Positions 53,185-62,302 of a DNA stretch of 64,000 nt are shown here, one piece after another (position 1 is the stretch's first letter; every line of letters begins with the position of its first letter). Location: NCBI RefSeq assembly GCF_017744155.1, contig NZ_JAGHQT010000003.1:188001-252000 (forward strand), written 5' to 3'. The position numbers were made by a program, and so were the translations under genes. The notes below the pieces were generated by a model. That model was not told where the DNA came from. It did no database searches and worked only from the letters and a program-made list of their open reading frames with translations. Source of the stretch: Endozoicomonas sp. G2_1 (GTDB lineage: Bacteria > Pseudomonadota > Gammaproteobacteria > Enterobacterales > Alteromonadaceae).

Positions 53185-55233
53185 GTGGAATCTCTAGGAC
53201 TAGTTGGCTACTTCTCCGCTTCGGTATTAACACTTATATTCGGTTTTTTAGTCTTTGTTGCTCGCAATCAAAGTTTTATTGGCCGTTGGTTGATGCTTAG
53301 CATAGCGACATTTTTTGTTGCTAATGCGACTGGGGCTGCGCAAATTAGTATGGGGTTTAGCCTTATATGGGTGATGATAGTAGATTCAGTAAAAATCGCT
53401 TGTTGGTCTCTGCTAATTTTGGCGCTTAGTCATCAGCTTGAATCTGTTAAGGCACTTTTTTCTTATCGCTACAGTAAACTATATGTCGTAGGGCTGTTTT
53501 CTGTGCTTGTCGGCTGGCAACTTGGTGAGCATTTCTTTGCTATTGGTTATAGCTTTTTGTTTTTTGTTTTTACCTTGCTAAACCTTATCACACTCGTTTT
53601 GCTAGAGCAGTTTTACCGCAACTCCCCTGATGCCGCTCGTTGGGCTATTTGGCCATTTATTATTGGTATTGCTAGCTTTAGTTTGTTTGATTTTGTTCTT
53701 TATGCTCAGGCCTCTATGCTCAATACCATTAATTTTGATTACTGGTTTAGCCGGGGCTTTATTGCCTGTTTATGTGTGCCATTTATGTTGGTGGGAGCAA
53801 GAAGAATTCAAAATGGCACAGTGCGAGTGTTTGTTTCCAGACAGGTTGTTTTTTATAGCTCAATGCTAATGATCGCAGGCGTTTACCTGTTAGTAATGGC
53901 ATTTGCTGGCTACATTATTCGATTTTTAGGTGGCGAATGGGGCGGTTTGGTCAGCGTTACCTTTTTAATGTTTGCCAGCGTTGTTTTAGTTGTTTTGTTA
54001 GTGACTGAAACCTTGAGAAGAAAGGTAAAGGTTTTTATCGCCAAAAACTTTTTTGCCAATAAATATGAATATCGCGATGAGTGGTTGAGCTTAATTGAAA
54101 AAATAGAGACCACCAGTGCTGAAAGCTATTATCAAATGGCAACAGAAATTATGATGGCTAAGCTCGAAGCAGCTGGAGGTGCTATTTTAAAGTGGCATGG
54201 CAGTCATCAATATCAAATTAAGTACAGCAAAGGTCTAGAGCTAGGTGATGACTTAGAGCCGGGGCTAACTTTATGCGGGCAGTTTTGTCAGCAGCAGGGT
54301 TGGATTGTCGACTTGAGAGAATATGGCAGAACGCCTAATTTGTATCACGGCTTGTACTTAACCAGTAGTTTCTATCAAAGTTCTCAAGTTAAAACTATTG
54401 TGCCGATTTTTATTGGCAAAGCCTTCTATGGTCTTTTCGTCATTGGTCCGAGTCCAGATGCTAAGAACTTGAACTGGGAAGATCGCGATTTACTATTCGC
54501 GGTTTCTAAGCAATTAGGTAACTTTATTTCTCTGCACGAAGCTAATGACAAACTTGCTGAATCAAAACAGTTTGATGCTTTTAACCGAATGTCAGCGTTT
54601 TTGGTTCACGATTTAAAAAATGTTCAAGCTCAGTTAAGTTTGATCAATATGAATGCTAAAAAGCATCGAGATAATCCGGCTTTCGTCGATGATGTTTTTG
54701 AAACCGTTGAATCTGCGACCGAGCGCTTAGATAAAATGCTCAAACAATTGCGCAATAAGCAGCTTGCTGAATCGCAAAGTAAAGATATTGATCTGGCTGA
54801 ATTAATTGATAAAGTAGTGACTCAGTGCAATATTCGCGCGCCTCAAGTGATTATTGAACAAACTCAACCTTGTGTGATGGCAATTGACGGCGAAACTTTA
54901 CACTCTGTTTTACATCACCTATTGCAAAACGCTCAAGAGGCGACAGCAAGCGACGGGTGGGTGAAAATTAGTTTAACCACTCAATCAGAATACGCGGTTA
55001 TTGATATTAACGATAACGGTAGTGGTATGTCGCAAGAATTTATTGAAAAGCGGTTGTTTAAGCCATTTGATACCACTAAGGGTAATGCTGGCATGGGTAT
55101 TGGCGTATACGAAGCGAAGCAGTTTGTTGAAGGCATAGCAGGTAGCATAGATGTTACTAGTGAGCTTGATGTTGGTACGCGTTTTGTCTTGTCGTTGCCG
55201 AAAAAAAATGAAATTGATGAAGTGTTAATATAA
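53185..55233 (+). CDS. prsK: PrsK-type membrane histidine kinase (PEP-CTERM/exosortase-associated)
   Basis: A 682-residue sensor kinase starting at GTG 53185 (GGA nine bases before). Seven to eight N-terminal membrane helices occupy residues about 1-285, a GAF-like domain follows (about 310-445), and the kinase core has the H box AFLVHDLKNVQAQLSLI, N box LLQNAQEA, G1 DINDNGSGM and G2 GNAGMGIGVYEAKQFVEGIAG. This topology is that of PrsK kinases, which with PrsR control genes of PEP-CTERM/exosortase systems. The response regulator starts 13 bases downstream. No exosortase or PEP-CTERM protein is in the window. Confidence 0.9.
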   Translation: MESLGLVGYFSASVLTLIFGFLVFVARNQSFIGRWLMLSIATFFVANATGAAQISMGFSLIWVMIVDSVKIACWSLLILALSHQLESVKALFSYRYSKLYVVGLFSVLVGWQLGEHFFAIGYSFLFFVFTLLNLITLVLLEQFYRNSPDAARWAIWPFIIGIASFSLFDFVLYAQASMLNTINFDYWFSRGFIACLCVPFMLVGARRIQNGTVRVFVSRQVVFYSSMLMIAGVYLLVMAFAGYIIRFLGGEWGGLVSVTFLMFASVVLVVLLVTETLRRKVKVFIAKNFFANKYEYRDEWLSLIEKIETTSAESYYQMATEIMMAKLEAAGGAILKWHGSHQYQIKYSKGLELGDDLEPGLTLCGQFCQQQGWIVDLREYGRTPNLYHGLYLTSSFYQSSQVKTIVPIFIGKAFYGLFVIGPSPDAKNLNWEDRDLLFAVSKQLGNFISLHEANDKLAESKQFDAFNRMSAFLVHDLKNVQAQLSLINMNAKKHRDNPAFVDDVFETVESATERLDKMLKQLRNKQLAESQSKDIDLAELIDKVVTQCNIRAPQVIIEQTQPCVMAIDGETLHSVLHHLLQNAQEATASDGWVKISLTTQSEYAVIDINDNGSGMSQEFIEKRLFKPFDTTKGNAGMGIGVYEAKQFVEGIAGSIDVTSELDVGTRFVLSLPKKNEIDEVLI

Positions 55234-55246
55234 GGACGCTTGCTAG

Positions 55247-56596
55247 ATGGAAAAGCTATTAATTATTGATGACGATGCTGGCGTACAAAAGCAGCTTAAA
55301 TGGAGTTTGTCTGATTACGACGTAATTCTCGCTGATGATCGCAATAGTGCGGTTGCTGCAGTTCGTCGTCACGAACCTAAAGTGGTTACCCTAGATTTAG
55401 GTCTACCGCCGGACGAGGCCAATGCGTCGGAAGGCTTAGCGGCGTTGCAGGAAATTTTGACTATTGCTCCTCACACTAAAGTGATAGTAGTTACAGGTAA
55501 TGACGATCGCACTAATGCACTTAAAGCAGTGGCCGCTGGGGCATACGACTTTTATCAAAAACCGATAGAGCCAGAAGTGATCAACGTTATTGTTGAACGG
55601 GCATTTGCTTTACATAAGTTAGAGCAAGAAAACCTTACTATGCGCAGTATTGCTGGCAGTGATATTGGCATTATCGGTAACAGCGAAGCAATCGAACGCT
55701 TGCGGATGATGGTAAAACGTATCGCGCCAACTGAAATTACCGCCTTATTGTTAGGTGAAAGTGGTACAGGTAAAGAAGTGACTGCCAATGCCGTGCATCT
55801 TGCCAGCGATCGCAGCAATAAGCCATTTATAGCGATTAACTGTGCCTCTATCCCTGAAACATTACTTGAAAGTGAATTGTTTGGTTTTGAAAAAGGCGCA
55901 TTTACAGGAGCTCACAAAACCACTAAGGGTAAAATAGAATGCGCTGAGGGCGGCACTTTATTTCTCGATGAAATTGGTGACATGCCGTTTAATCTTCAAG
56001 CTAAGTTGTTGAGGTTTTTACAAGAGAAACGCATTGAGCGTTTGGGCGGTCGCCAAGAAATTCCCGTTGATGTTCGCGTCGTCTGCGCGACCAATCAAAA
56101 CTTGGAAGAAATGGTGGCACAAAAGACTTTCCGCGAGGATTTATTTTATCGCGTCAGTGAAATTACCTTGAACATTCCACCGCTCAGAGATCGAGATGAA
56201 GACATCCTTATTTTGGCACAGTACTTTTTAAACCAGTATGCTCAAGAGTATAAGCGCAATGTCAAAGGCTTCTCTGAAGACGGCATCAGCGCGTTAAAAG
56301 CACATAAATGGCCGGGCAATATTCGCGAACTGCAAAACAAAGTTAAAAGTTCGGTGATCATGAGTACGGGTGTACAGGTGACCGCCTTTGACCTGGGCTT
56401 TTTTGACCACGAGGGCAGTGAATACGCCCTTGATTTAAACTTGCGGGTCGTGCGAGAACAAGCCGAAACTATCGCCATTCAAAAAGCTTATGCTTTGTCT
56501 GAAGGCAATATGTCTAAGGCGTCAGAGTTACTGGGTATTACTCGACCAACGCTTTACAGTCTCATCGACAAGTACGGGTTAACCATTAATACCTAG
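55247..56596 (+). CDS. prsR: PrsR-type sigma-54-dependent response regulator
   Basis: A 449-residue NtrC-type activator: receiver domain with IIDDDAGVQKQLKWSL and acceptor Asp in VVTLDLGLPPDE; AAA+ domain with GESGTGKE (Walker A), the sigma-54 contact GAFTGAH and ATNQNLEEM; and a Fis-type helix-turn-helix at the C terminus (MSKASELLGITRPTLYSLIDKYG). The insertion after the acceptor Asp (PPDEANASEG) is typical of PrsR. It is expected to be phosphorylated by the upstream PrsK and to activate sigma-54 promoters. A clear terminator follows. Confidence 0.93.
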   Translation: MEKLLIIDDDAGVQKQLKWSLSDYDVILADDRNSAVAAVRRHEPKVVTLDLGLPPDEANASEGLAALQEILTIAPHTKVIVVTGNDDRTNALKAVAAGAYDFYQKPIEPEVINVIVERAFALHKLEQENLTMRSIAGSDIGIIGNSEAIERLRMMVKRIAPTEITALLLGESGTGKEVTANAVHLASDRSNKPFIAINCASIPETLLESELFGFEKGAFTGAHKTTKGKIECAEGGTLFLDEIGDMPFNLQAKLLRFLQEKRIERLGGRQEIPVDVRVVCATNQNLEEMVAQKTFREDLFYRVSEITLNIPPLRDRDEDILILAQYFLNQYAQEYKRNVKGFSEDGISALKAHKWPGNIRELQNKVKSSVIMSTGVQVTAFDLGFFDHEGSEYALDLNLRVVREQAETIAIQKAYALSEGNMSKASELLGITRPTLYSLIDKYGLTINT

Positions 56597-56643
56597 TTCG
56601 ATTGTATCGCAGGGGTATCAGCAAATTATTGGTTGCTACGTTG

Positions 56644-56673
56644 AATGCCGCATTGGTTAATGCGGCATTTTGT
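56644..56673 (+). terminator. Intrinsic terminator after prsR
   Basis: A perfect 10-base stem AATGCCGCAT / ATGCGGCATT with a six-base loop, followed by TTGTTTT. It lies inside the upstream extension of the rarD frame and so argues that rarD begins after it. Confidence 0.85.
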
Positions 56674-56800
56674 TTTCTGGCGTGAAACTTTGCCAAAAAA
56701 GCGCTCACGTTACCCCGCTTCAATATTGTACTACTGCTGTCTACACTTCTTGGCTGTGCTATACTGCGCGCCCTTCAAAACTGTTAACAAAGAATTTTTA

Positions 56801-57700
56801 ATGGCTGCAACTGAGCAAACCCGTGCCGGTGTTTTTAATGCCCTCGGTGCCTACTTTATGTGGGGATTAGCACCGCTTTACTTTAAGCTGATTGATCATA
56901 TCTCAGCAGGTGAAATACTGCTGCATCGAGTGGTGTGGTCATGCCTACTGCTATTCATTTTAGTATTCGCCATTAATAAATATCGACAGTTTTTCAGTAT
57001 ATTATTACAACCTAAGGTGCTGTTTACCTTACTGGCAACCTCGTTACTGCTGGCATCTAATTGGTTTATTTTTATTTGGGCAATCAATAATAATTATATG
57101 CTTGATGCCAGTTTAGGTTATTACATCAACCCGCTGTTTAACGTAGCCTTGGGGATGATTTTCCTCGGTGAGCGCTTGCGCAAGTGGCAAAAATTTGCGG
57201 TTGGCTTAGCACTGCTTGGCGTTGCTGTGCAGGTCGTGACCTTGGGCTCATTACCTGTTATCTCGCTAGCGCTAGCCGCCAGTTTCAGTGTTTATGGTTT
57301 ACTGCGTAAAAAGCTTGCTATCGATACCTTTGTCGCATTACTCGTTGAGTCGCTGTTGATGTTGCCGATTGCTTTAGGCTATTGGCTATTCTTTTTAAAC
57401 AGCTCGACCTCAAACATGTTTAATAACACGGTAGAGCTAAACACCTTGTTTGTGATGGCAGGAGTTATTACCACTGCACCGCTCTTGTGCTTTACTGCAG
57501 CGGCTAAGCGCTTAACCTTATCAGCATTGGGCTTTTTTCAGTACATAGGGCCAAGTTTAATGTTTTTGCTGGCAACGTTTGTTTATCTTGAACCGCTAGC
57601 GCCCGCTAAACTGTTAACTTTTGGTTTTATTTGGACCGCTTTGTTAATCTTCAGTGTTGATTCTTTCAAGCATACCGCTAAGCGAACTATCACCAAGTAG
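56801..57700 (+). CDS. rarD: RarD-type EamA family transporter
   Basis: About 299 residues from the ATG at 56801, equal to E. coli RarD (296). It has ten membrane helices in two EamA halves; NALGAYFMWGLAPLYFKLIDHISAGEILLHRVVWS and ASLGYYINPLFNVALGMIFLGERL are RarD words. The frame reaches 56645 but that stretch holds the prsR terminator and a TATACT promoter-like sequence at 56760-56765. RarD was named for chloramphenicol sensitivity; its natural substrate is unknown. The IS200-type insertion begins a few bases after its stop. Confidence 0.93.
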   Translation: MAATEQTRAGVFNALGAYFMWGLAPLYFKLIDHISAGEILLHRVVWSCLLLFILVFAINKYRQFFSILLQPKVLFTLLATSLLLASNWFIFIWAINNNYMLDASLGYYINPLFNVALGMIFLGERLRKWQKFAVGLALLGVAVQVVTLGSLPVISLALAASFSVYGLLRKKLAIDTFVALLVESLLMLPIALGYWLFFLNSSTSNMFNNTVELNTLFVMAGVITTAPLLCFTAAAKRLTLSALGFFQYIGPSLMFLLATFVYLEPLAPAKLLTFGFIWTALLIFSVDSFKHTAKRTITK

Positions 57701-57767
57701 CAAAAGTAAAGAATCCACCTTCTAAAGAAGGTGGCTTTGCGTAAGCCCCCTAAACAAGGGGGCTGGG

Positions 57768-58208
57768 TTATCCTAGTAAATGTAATTGACGTTTCTCTTC
57801 TTGTTTCTCCATCTTGTTTTGATGCCGTACATAACGCCTGATGATTTCTTCGTTAATACCTACAGAGTCAACGAAATAGCCTCGTTGCCAAAAACGACCA
57901 CCCCATGCTTTATTCTTACGTAAGTGCGGATATTTATTGAATAGCTTTAAGGCTAACCTTCCCTTTAAACATCCCATCAATTGAGAAATTGATAACTTCG
58001 GTGGGACTTTAACGACTATATGTACATGGTCTATTTGTACATTTAACTCCATCACTTTTACACCAAGCTTATCGCAATAAATATGAATAAATCGGTAAAC
58101 ATCCTTACCAATATTATTCTTCAATATTCTAAACCGATACTTCGGTGTCCAAACTATATGATATTGACACCGCCAAAATACGTGCGATGCTTGCTCATAT
58201 CTACTCAT
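57768..58208 (-). CDS. tnpA: IS200-type Y1 transposase TnpA
   Basis: A 146-residue HUH/Y1 transposase with the usual length. The metal motif is in VQIDHVHIVVKVPPK (HVH) and the catalytic Tyr in EEIIRRYVRHQNK near residue 127. WRCQYHIVWTPKYRFRIL and WQRGYFVDSVG are family words. AGGAG lies six bases before the ATG. The reading frame looks complete, so the element may be active. Its start codon lies in one arm of a 16-base inverted repeat, suggesting translational repression. Confidence 0.95.
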   Translation of the reverse strand: MSRYEQASHVFWRCQYHIVWTPKYRFRILKNNIGKDVYRFIHIYCDKLGVKVMELNVQIDHVHIVVKVPPKLSISQLMGCLKGRLALKLFNKYPHLRKNKAWGGRFWQRGYFVDSVGINEEIIRRYVRHQNKMEKQEEKRQLHLLG

Positions 58209-58266
58209 GTTAGTCTCCTATTTGACTTCGCTAAAAATCAAACGAGGATGTAACATGAGTAGATAT
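58197..58266 (-). promoter_or_regulatory. Inverted repeat covering the tnpA start codon
   Basis: Perfect 16-base arms at 58197-58212 and 58251-58266 are separated by 38 bases. In the tnpA mRNA the upstream arm would pair with the sequence containing the ATG and first codons, placing the AGGAG in the loop side. IS200 elements are known to repress transposase translation by such leader folding, so this is likely functional. Confidence 0.65.
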
Positions 58267-58330
58267 TTCAGGCATAGCCTTTTTAACAATGACCACCTAC
58301 TAAAGTAGGTGGTTTAGCTGTCAAGAAAAT

Positions 58331-58357
58331 AAAAAAGCTCGCTAGGAAGCGAGCTTT
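58331..58357 (-). terminator. Intrinsic terminator of the REC-REC-GGDEF gene
   Basis: On the minus strand AAAGCTCGC, a six-base loop and GCGAGCTTT are followed by more T residues, about 28 bases after the stop codon. Confidence 0.8.
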
Positions 58358-58384
58358 CATTGAATAAAATCTTATAGTTATTAA

Positions 58385-59641
58385 TTACTCGTTATCTTCA
58401 CCGGATACCGCTAGCTGATTGCGACCGTTTTCTTTCGCGTAATAAAGCGCGTTATCTGCTTGATTAATTTGCTGAGTCAGCTCTTCTGTGCTGTTAAAGC
58501 AAACACCTATGCTAACATTGATGTTGAGCTGTTGGTCATTGTAACTCAATGGCGTTATCGAGATATCGGCGCGCAAATCGTCAAGCTTAGTTAAGATCTG
58601 ATCTTTATCGATACCCGCCAGTAAAATAGCAAATTCTTCGCCACCTAAACGAGCGATAATTCCTGACTTGATATGCTTGCGCAGAAATAAGGCAATTGCT
58701 TTTAGCACGTGATCGCCGGCTTCATGGCCGTATTGGTCGTTAACTCGCTTAAAGTGGTCAACATCTAACATGGCAAGGGCAAACGGTACGTGGTTGGCGC
58801 GGTATTTTTCAATATTGATATTGGCGTCGTGAAAAAACGCACGGCGATTTGGCAACTCTGTTAGGTAGTCAGTGTTTGCAGCGCGTTTGATTTGCTCGAT
58901 ATTGTTTAAGCTTTCAATATTTTGGGTAATTCGACAGTAAAATTCTTCAGGGCAAAACGGTTTACGCAAAAAGTCGTCGGCACCATTTTTAATAAAGCGC
59001 GCTGAGTGAACGCCGCTGGTTGCCCCAGAAATACCAATGACTGACAGATTATCGCGGTGATAGTGTTTGCGAATTTCGTTAGTTAAAGTAATACCGTCCA
59101 TTTCTGGCATTTCTAGGTCGGTAATGACCATTTTGATATTGGGGTACTGTTTGAGAATTTCTAATGCTTTCACGCCATTGTCAGCAACATAGGTGGTGAA
59201 GTTTCGACGCTTTAACAATTCGACAATATGGCTTCGGGCAGCGACTGAGTCATCCACCACTAAAACGCCACTACCTTGATTGGCCCGTTGCCAGTGTAAA
59301 ACACGCTTTAGATATAAAAAGGCTTGGCTATTCTCTTTTGGAATATAATCAATCACAGGTTGCGACAGAATTTTTTGTCGCGTCGTTTCATCCATCTTAC
59401 CCGTGATCACTATGCCAGGAACGCCATGTGACAACACGCATTCAATTGCCTCACCGTCCATTGCATCTGGCAAAGCGTAATCTATGGTTGCAGCGAAAAA
59501 CTGGCTGTCTCCTTGGAGAATTTTTTCAGTTTCGGCAAGCGAACTCGCAACCACGACATCAAAGTTGAGTGCCTTGCCAATTTGGCTAATCACTTTTGCA
59601 ATGGGTTTACTGTCTTCAACGACCAAAAGGCGTTCAGGCAT
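58385..59641 (-). CDS. Response regulator with two receiver domains and a GGDEF domain
   Basis: A 418-residue cytoplasmic diguanylate cyclase. Receiver 1 (residues about 1-120) has VVEDSKPIAKVI and an acceptor candidate in FAATIDYALPDAMDG; receiver 2 (about 124-245) has VVDDSVAARSHI and MVITDLEMPEMDG. The GGDEF domain (about 255-415) keeps an active signature, ARLGGEEFAIL, with substrate-binding FALAMLDVDHFKRVNDQYGHEAGDHVL. The expected RxxD inhibition site before the signature is replaced by KSGI, so product inhibition may be weak. It probably makes c-di-GMP on phosphorylation. No kinase is adjacent. Confidence 0.93.
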   Translation of the reverse strand: MPERLLVVEDSKPIAKVISQIGKALNFDVVVASSLAETEKILQGDSQFFAATIDYALPDAMDGEAIECVLSHGVPGIVITGKMDETTRQKILSQPVIDYIPKENSQAFLYLKRVLHWQRANQGSGVLVVDDSVAARSHIVELLKRRNFTTYVADNGVKALEILKQYPNIKMVITDLEMPEMDGITLTNEIRKHYHRDNLSVIGISGATSGVHSARFIKNGADDFLRKPFCPEEFYCRITQNIESLNNIEQIKRAANTDYLTELPNRRAFFHDANINIEKYRANHVPFALAMLDVDHFKRVNDQYGHEAGDHVLKAIALFLRKHIKSGIIARLGGEEFAILLAGIDKDQILTKLDDLRADISITPLSYNDQQLNINVSIGVCFNSTEELTQQINQADNALYYAKENGRNQLAVSGEDNE

Positions 59642-59695
59642 TGGTTTTCCTTCATTATTATAATTTGTGCTTAAACGACCGGATTAAACACTATT

Positions 59696-59962
59696 TATAC
59701 TCGTTTCACTTCAAAGTGCGTGTTTCAGTTGGAATTAAAAACGATTTAGACAAGGCATTGATTGCCAAGAATGGTTGTTCCCTTGTTAAAGTCAATAACG
59801 CAGTATAAATCGTTTTTAAACCAACCACTCGGGCGTTTCGCAAGCACTTACTCTGTGCGTTGCAGCTAATTGAAAGGGTGAAACCATTCCTGCTAGCTAC
59901 GCCTTGATATTAAGCCCCTGCGATAACGCTGAAATTACGTATCTTGAAGTGGAACGAGTATG
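59696..59962. mobile_element. 267-bp MITE-like element, copy 2
   Basis: Inverse-orientation homologue of the element at 45652-45917. Ends are TATACTCGTTTCACTTCAA and TTGAAGTGGAACGAGTATG. The interior shares long matching stretches with copy 1 after reverse complementing (for example the blocks around ATCAAGGCG, AGCAGGAATGGTT and ATTAGCTGCAACGCA). A nested inverted repeat with 14-base perfect arms (59735-59748 and 59806-59819) is intact here. No coding capacity. It fills the 335-base gap between the REC-GGDEF gene and uvrD. Confidence 0.75.
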
Positions 59963-59976
59963 TACTCATTCGCTCA

Positions 59977-62148
59977 CTATAGCGCTTGTAGGTTAGCATA
60001 AGCAACAACTAACCATTTGGTACCAACATCGGCGAAGTTAACCTGAATTCTCGCTTGGGCACCGCTACCTTCATAATTGAGTACCACGCCTTCGCCAAAT
60101 TTAGCGTGCATAACCTGTTGACCAAGGCTAAAGCCAGTATCGTCAAAGGTCGCCATACTAATGGTATTGGAAAAGCGTCCGGTAGTTGCCGGCTTGCTGA
60201 CTTGGCTTTGCATGCGAATTTCGTCGATACATTCGCTGGGTAATTCGCGTAAAAAGCGACTGGCTTTGTGGTATTTCTCTTGACCGTACAAGCGCCTACT
60301 CTCGGCATGACAAAGGTAGAGTTTTTCCATTGCTCGGGTCATACCGACGTAGCATAGACGGCGCTCTTCTTCTAATCGGCTCAGATCTTCGACTGACTGT
60401 TGTGATGGAAACATGCCTTCTTCGAGACCGGCGATAAACACCAACGGGAACTCTAAGCCTTTGGCTGAGTGCATGGTCATTAGTTGCACTGCAGGTTCGT
60501 AGTCGTCGGCTTGTGATTCGCCCGACTCAAGTGCCGCGTGAGTTAAAAACGCGGTCAGTTCAGTTTGCTCTTGCTCTAATTCGGGATCTTGTTCAAAAGT
60601 TTGGCAAGCGGTGACTAGCTCGTTTAAGTTTTCGATGCGCGCTTGCGCACGTTCGCCTTTTTCGGCTTGATACATAGCTTTTAAGCCACTGTGTTGAATT
60701 ACGAAGTTAGCCTGCTGATCGAGGTTGAGGTTAGCGCTGTCATCTTCTAACTGTTCAATTAACTCAATAAATGTGGTGATTACTTTAGCACTGCGACCTT
60801 TGAGTTCGTCGTGGTTGAGCATGTGCTGACAGGCTTGCCACAAGGTTGTACCTAAACTTCTGGCGGCATCGCGCACCAGTGATAAGGTTTGGTTACCAAT
60901 GCCGCGCGTTGGTGTGTTAATAATACGCTCAAAGGCGGCGTCGTCATCTCGGTTGTTAATCAAGCGCAAGTAGGCGAGGGCATCTTTGATTTCTTGTCGT
61001 TCGAAGAAGCGCAAACCGCCGTAGATGCGATAAGGCAATTGTTGTTGCAGTAAGGCTTCCTCCAATAAGCGAGATTGCGCGTTGCTGCGGTATAAAATAG
61101 CTACATCGTCAAGCGAGCCGTTTTCTTGGCGCCATTGGTTGATGCTACCTGCGATAAAGCGCGCTTCGTCAATTTCGTTAAATGCAGTGTAAATTGAAAT
61201 CTTTTCGCCGGCATCGTCTTGGGTCCAGAGCTCTTTGCCCAGTCGATTGTTATTATTGGCAATCAGTTTATTGGCGGCATTGAGGATATTGGCACTAGAG
61301 CGATAGTTTTGCTCAAGTCGAATAGTGGTCGCATCAAAGTCATTCAAAAAGCGCTGAATGTTTTCGATTTTAGCACCGCGCCAGCCGTATATTGATTGAT
61401 CGTCATCGCCGACAATCATCACCTTGCTTTGCTCTTTACCGAGCATATTGAGCCAAGCATACTGAATGGCATTGGTATCTTGAAATTCATCCACCAAAAT
61501 ATGGCGAAAGCGCTGTTGGTAATGAGCTAGCAGCACAGGGTTGTTAAGCCAAAGCTCATGGGCGCGCAGTAATAACTCAGCAAAATCGACTAAACCAGCG
61601 CGATCACAAGCTTCTTGATAGGCTTGATAGACTTTGACAAAGGTTTGCTCGGTTGGATCGAACTGGCTATCGATGTGCTGAGGTCTTAAACCTTCATCTT
61701 TTTTGCCGTTGATGTACCACTGAAATTGTTTGGGTGGCCAGCGCTTTTCGTCCAGTTCTAAGGCGCGAACAATGCGTTTTATGAGCCGCAGTTGGTCGTC
61801 AGAATCCAAGACCTGAAAACTTTGCGGTAGCTTGGCTTCTTGAAAGTGCATTCGCAGCAGGCGGTGAGCAAGGCCGTGGAAGGTGCCAATCCACATACCG
61901 TGAATATTGCCACCAACCGTTTGCTCCACCCGAGCGCGCATTTCTGCTGCCGCCTTATTGGTAAACGTTACTGCTAAAATAGCGTGTGGAGAACTCTGCT
62001 CAACTTGCATTAACCACGCGATACGATGCACTAATACTCGAGTTTTACCACTGCCAGCACCCGCCAATACCAGCATATTGCTCAGTGGTGCAGCAACGGC
62101 GTCGCGCTGTTTATCGTTTAACCCATCGAGTAATTCAGAAACATCCAT
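59977..62148 (-). CDS. uvrD: DNA helicase II UvrD
   Basis: A 723-residue superfamily 1 3'-5' helicase used in nucleotide excision and mismatch repair. N-terminal LLDGLNDKQRDAVAAPL, Walker A LAGAGSGKTR (about residues 28-37), VDEFQDTNAIQYAWL (motif II), GDDDQSIYGWRGA, LEQNYRSSANIL, TMHSAKGLEFPLVFIAGLEEG and YVGMTRAMEKLYL are all intact, and the Tudor-like C-terminus (VMHAKFGEGVVLNYEGSGAQARIQVNF) is present. Length matches E. coli UvrD (720). Confidence 0.98.
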   Translation of the reverse strand: MDVSELLDGLNDKQRDAVAAPLSNMLVLAGAGSGKTRVLVHRIAWLMQVEQSSPHAILAVTFTNKAAAEMRARVEQTVGGNIHGMWIGTFHGLAHRLLRMHFQEAKLPQSFQVLDSDDQLRLIKRIVRALELDEKRWPPKQFQWYINGKKDEGLRPQHIDSQFDPTEQTFVKVYQAYQEACDRAGLVDFAELLLRAHELWLNNPVLLAHYQQRFRHILVDEFQDTNAIQYAWLNMLGKEQSKVMIVGDDDQSIYGWRGAKIENIQRFLNDFDATTIRLEQNYRSSANILNAANKLIANNNNRLGKELWTQDDAGEKISIYTAFNEIDEARFIAGSINQWRQENGSLDDVAILYRSNAQSRLLEEALLQQQLPYRIYGGLRFFERQEIKDALAYLRLINNRDDDAAFERIINTPTRGIGNQTLSLVRDAARSLGTTLWQACQHMLNHDELKGRSAKVITTFIELIEQLEDDSANLNLDQQANFVIQHSGLKAMYQAEKGERAQARIENLNELVTACQTFEQDPELEQEQTELTAFLTHAALESGESQADDYEPAVQLMTMHSAKGLEFPLVFIAGLEEGMFPSQQSVEDLSRLEEERRLCYVGMTRAMEKLYLCHAESRRLYGQEKYHKASRFLRELPSECIDEIRMQSQVSKPATTGRFSNTISMATFDDTGFSLGQQVMHAKFGEGVVLNYEGSGAQARIQVNFADVGTKWLVVAYANLQAL

Positions 62149-62251
62149 AGCAAAGTTCTAATTGAGAAAAATTGCCACAGATTATAGCGCTAAAACAGGG
62201 CTAATTTCACGAAAAACCTGTTTATATTTACAGGTCTTGTAATATGAAGAC

Positions 62252-62276
62252 AAAAAAGCCGAGCGTCTTGCTCGGC
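62252..62276 (-). terminator. Intrinsic terminator of the right-edge gene
   Basis: On the minus strand GCCGAGC, a five-base loop and GCTCGGC are followed by six T residues, about 27 bases after the stop of the surface-protein gene and before uvrD. Confidence 0.9.
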
Positions 62277-62302
62277 GTAATGTAAAGAGATAGTTGTAGA
62301 TA

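Larger units (their letters stand above)
57710..58318 (-). mobile_element. IS200/IS605-family insertion sequence (IS200-type, tnpA only)
   Basis: About 609 bases containing one transposase gene. Each end has a hairpin with a TAAA loop, CCACCTTC-TAAA-GAAGGTGG (57715-57734) and CCACCTAC-TAAA-GTAGGTGG (58293-58312), which is the IS200/IS605 kind of end rather than terminal inverted repeats. A further hairpin (AGCCCCC / GGGGGCT, 57744-57764) may terminate tnpA transcription or help define the right end. No accessory tnpB is present. Exact edges are not resolved to the base. It lies between rarD and the REC-GGDEF gene. Confidence 0.85.

Noticed and set aside
56645-56800. 52-residue N-terminal extension of rarD
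   Set aside because: It contains the prsR terminator and a promoter-like TATACT; RarD length fits the ATG at 56801.
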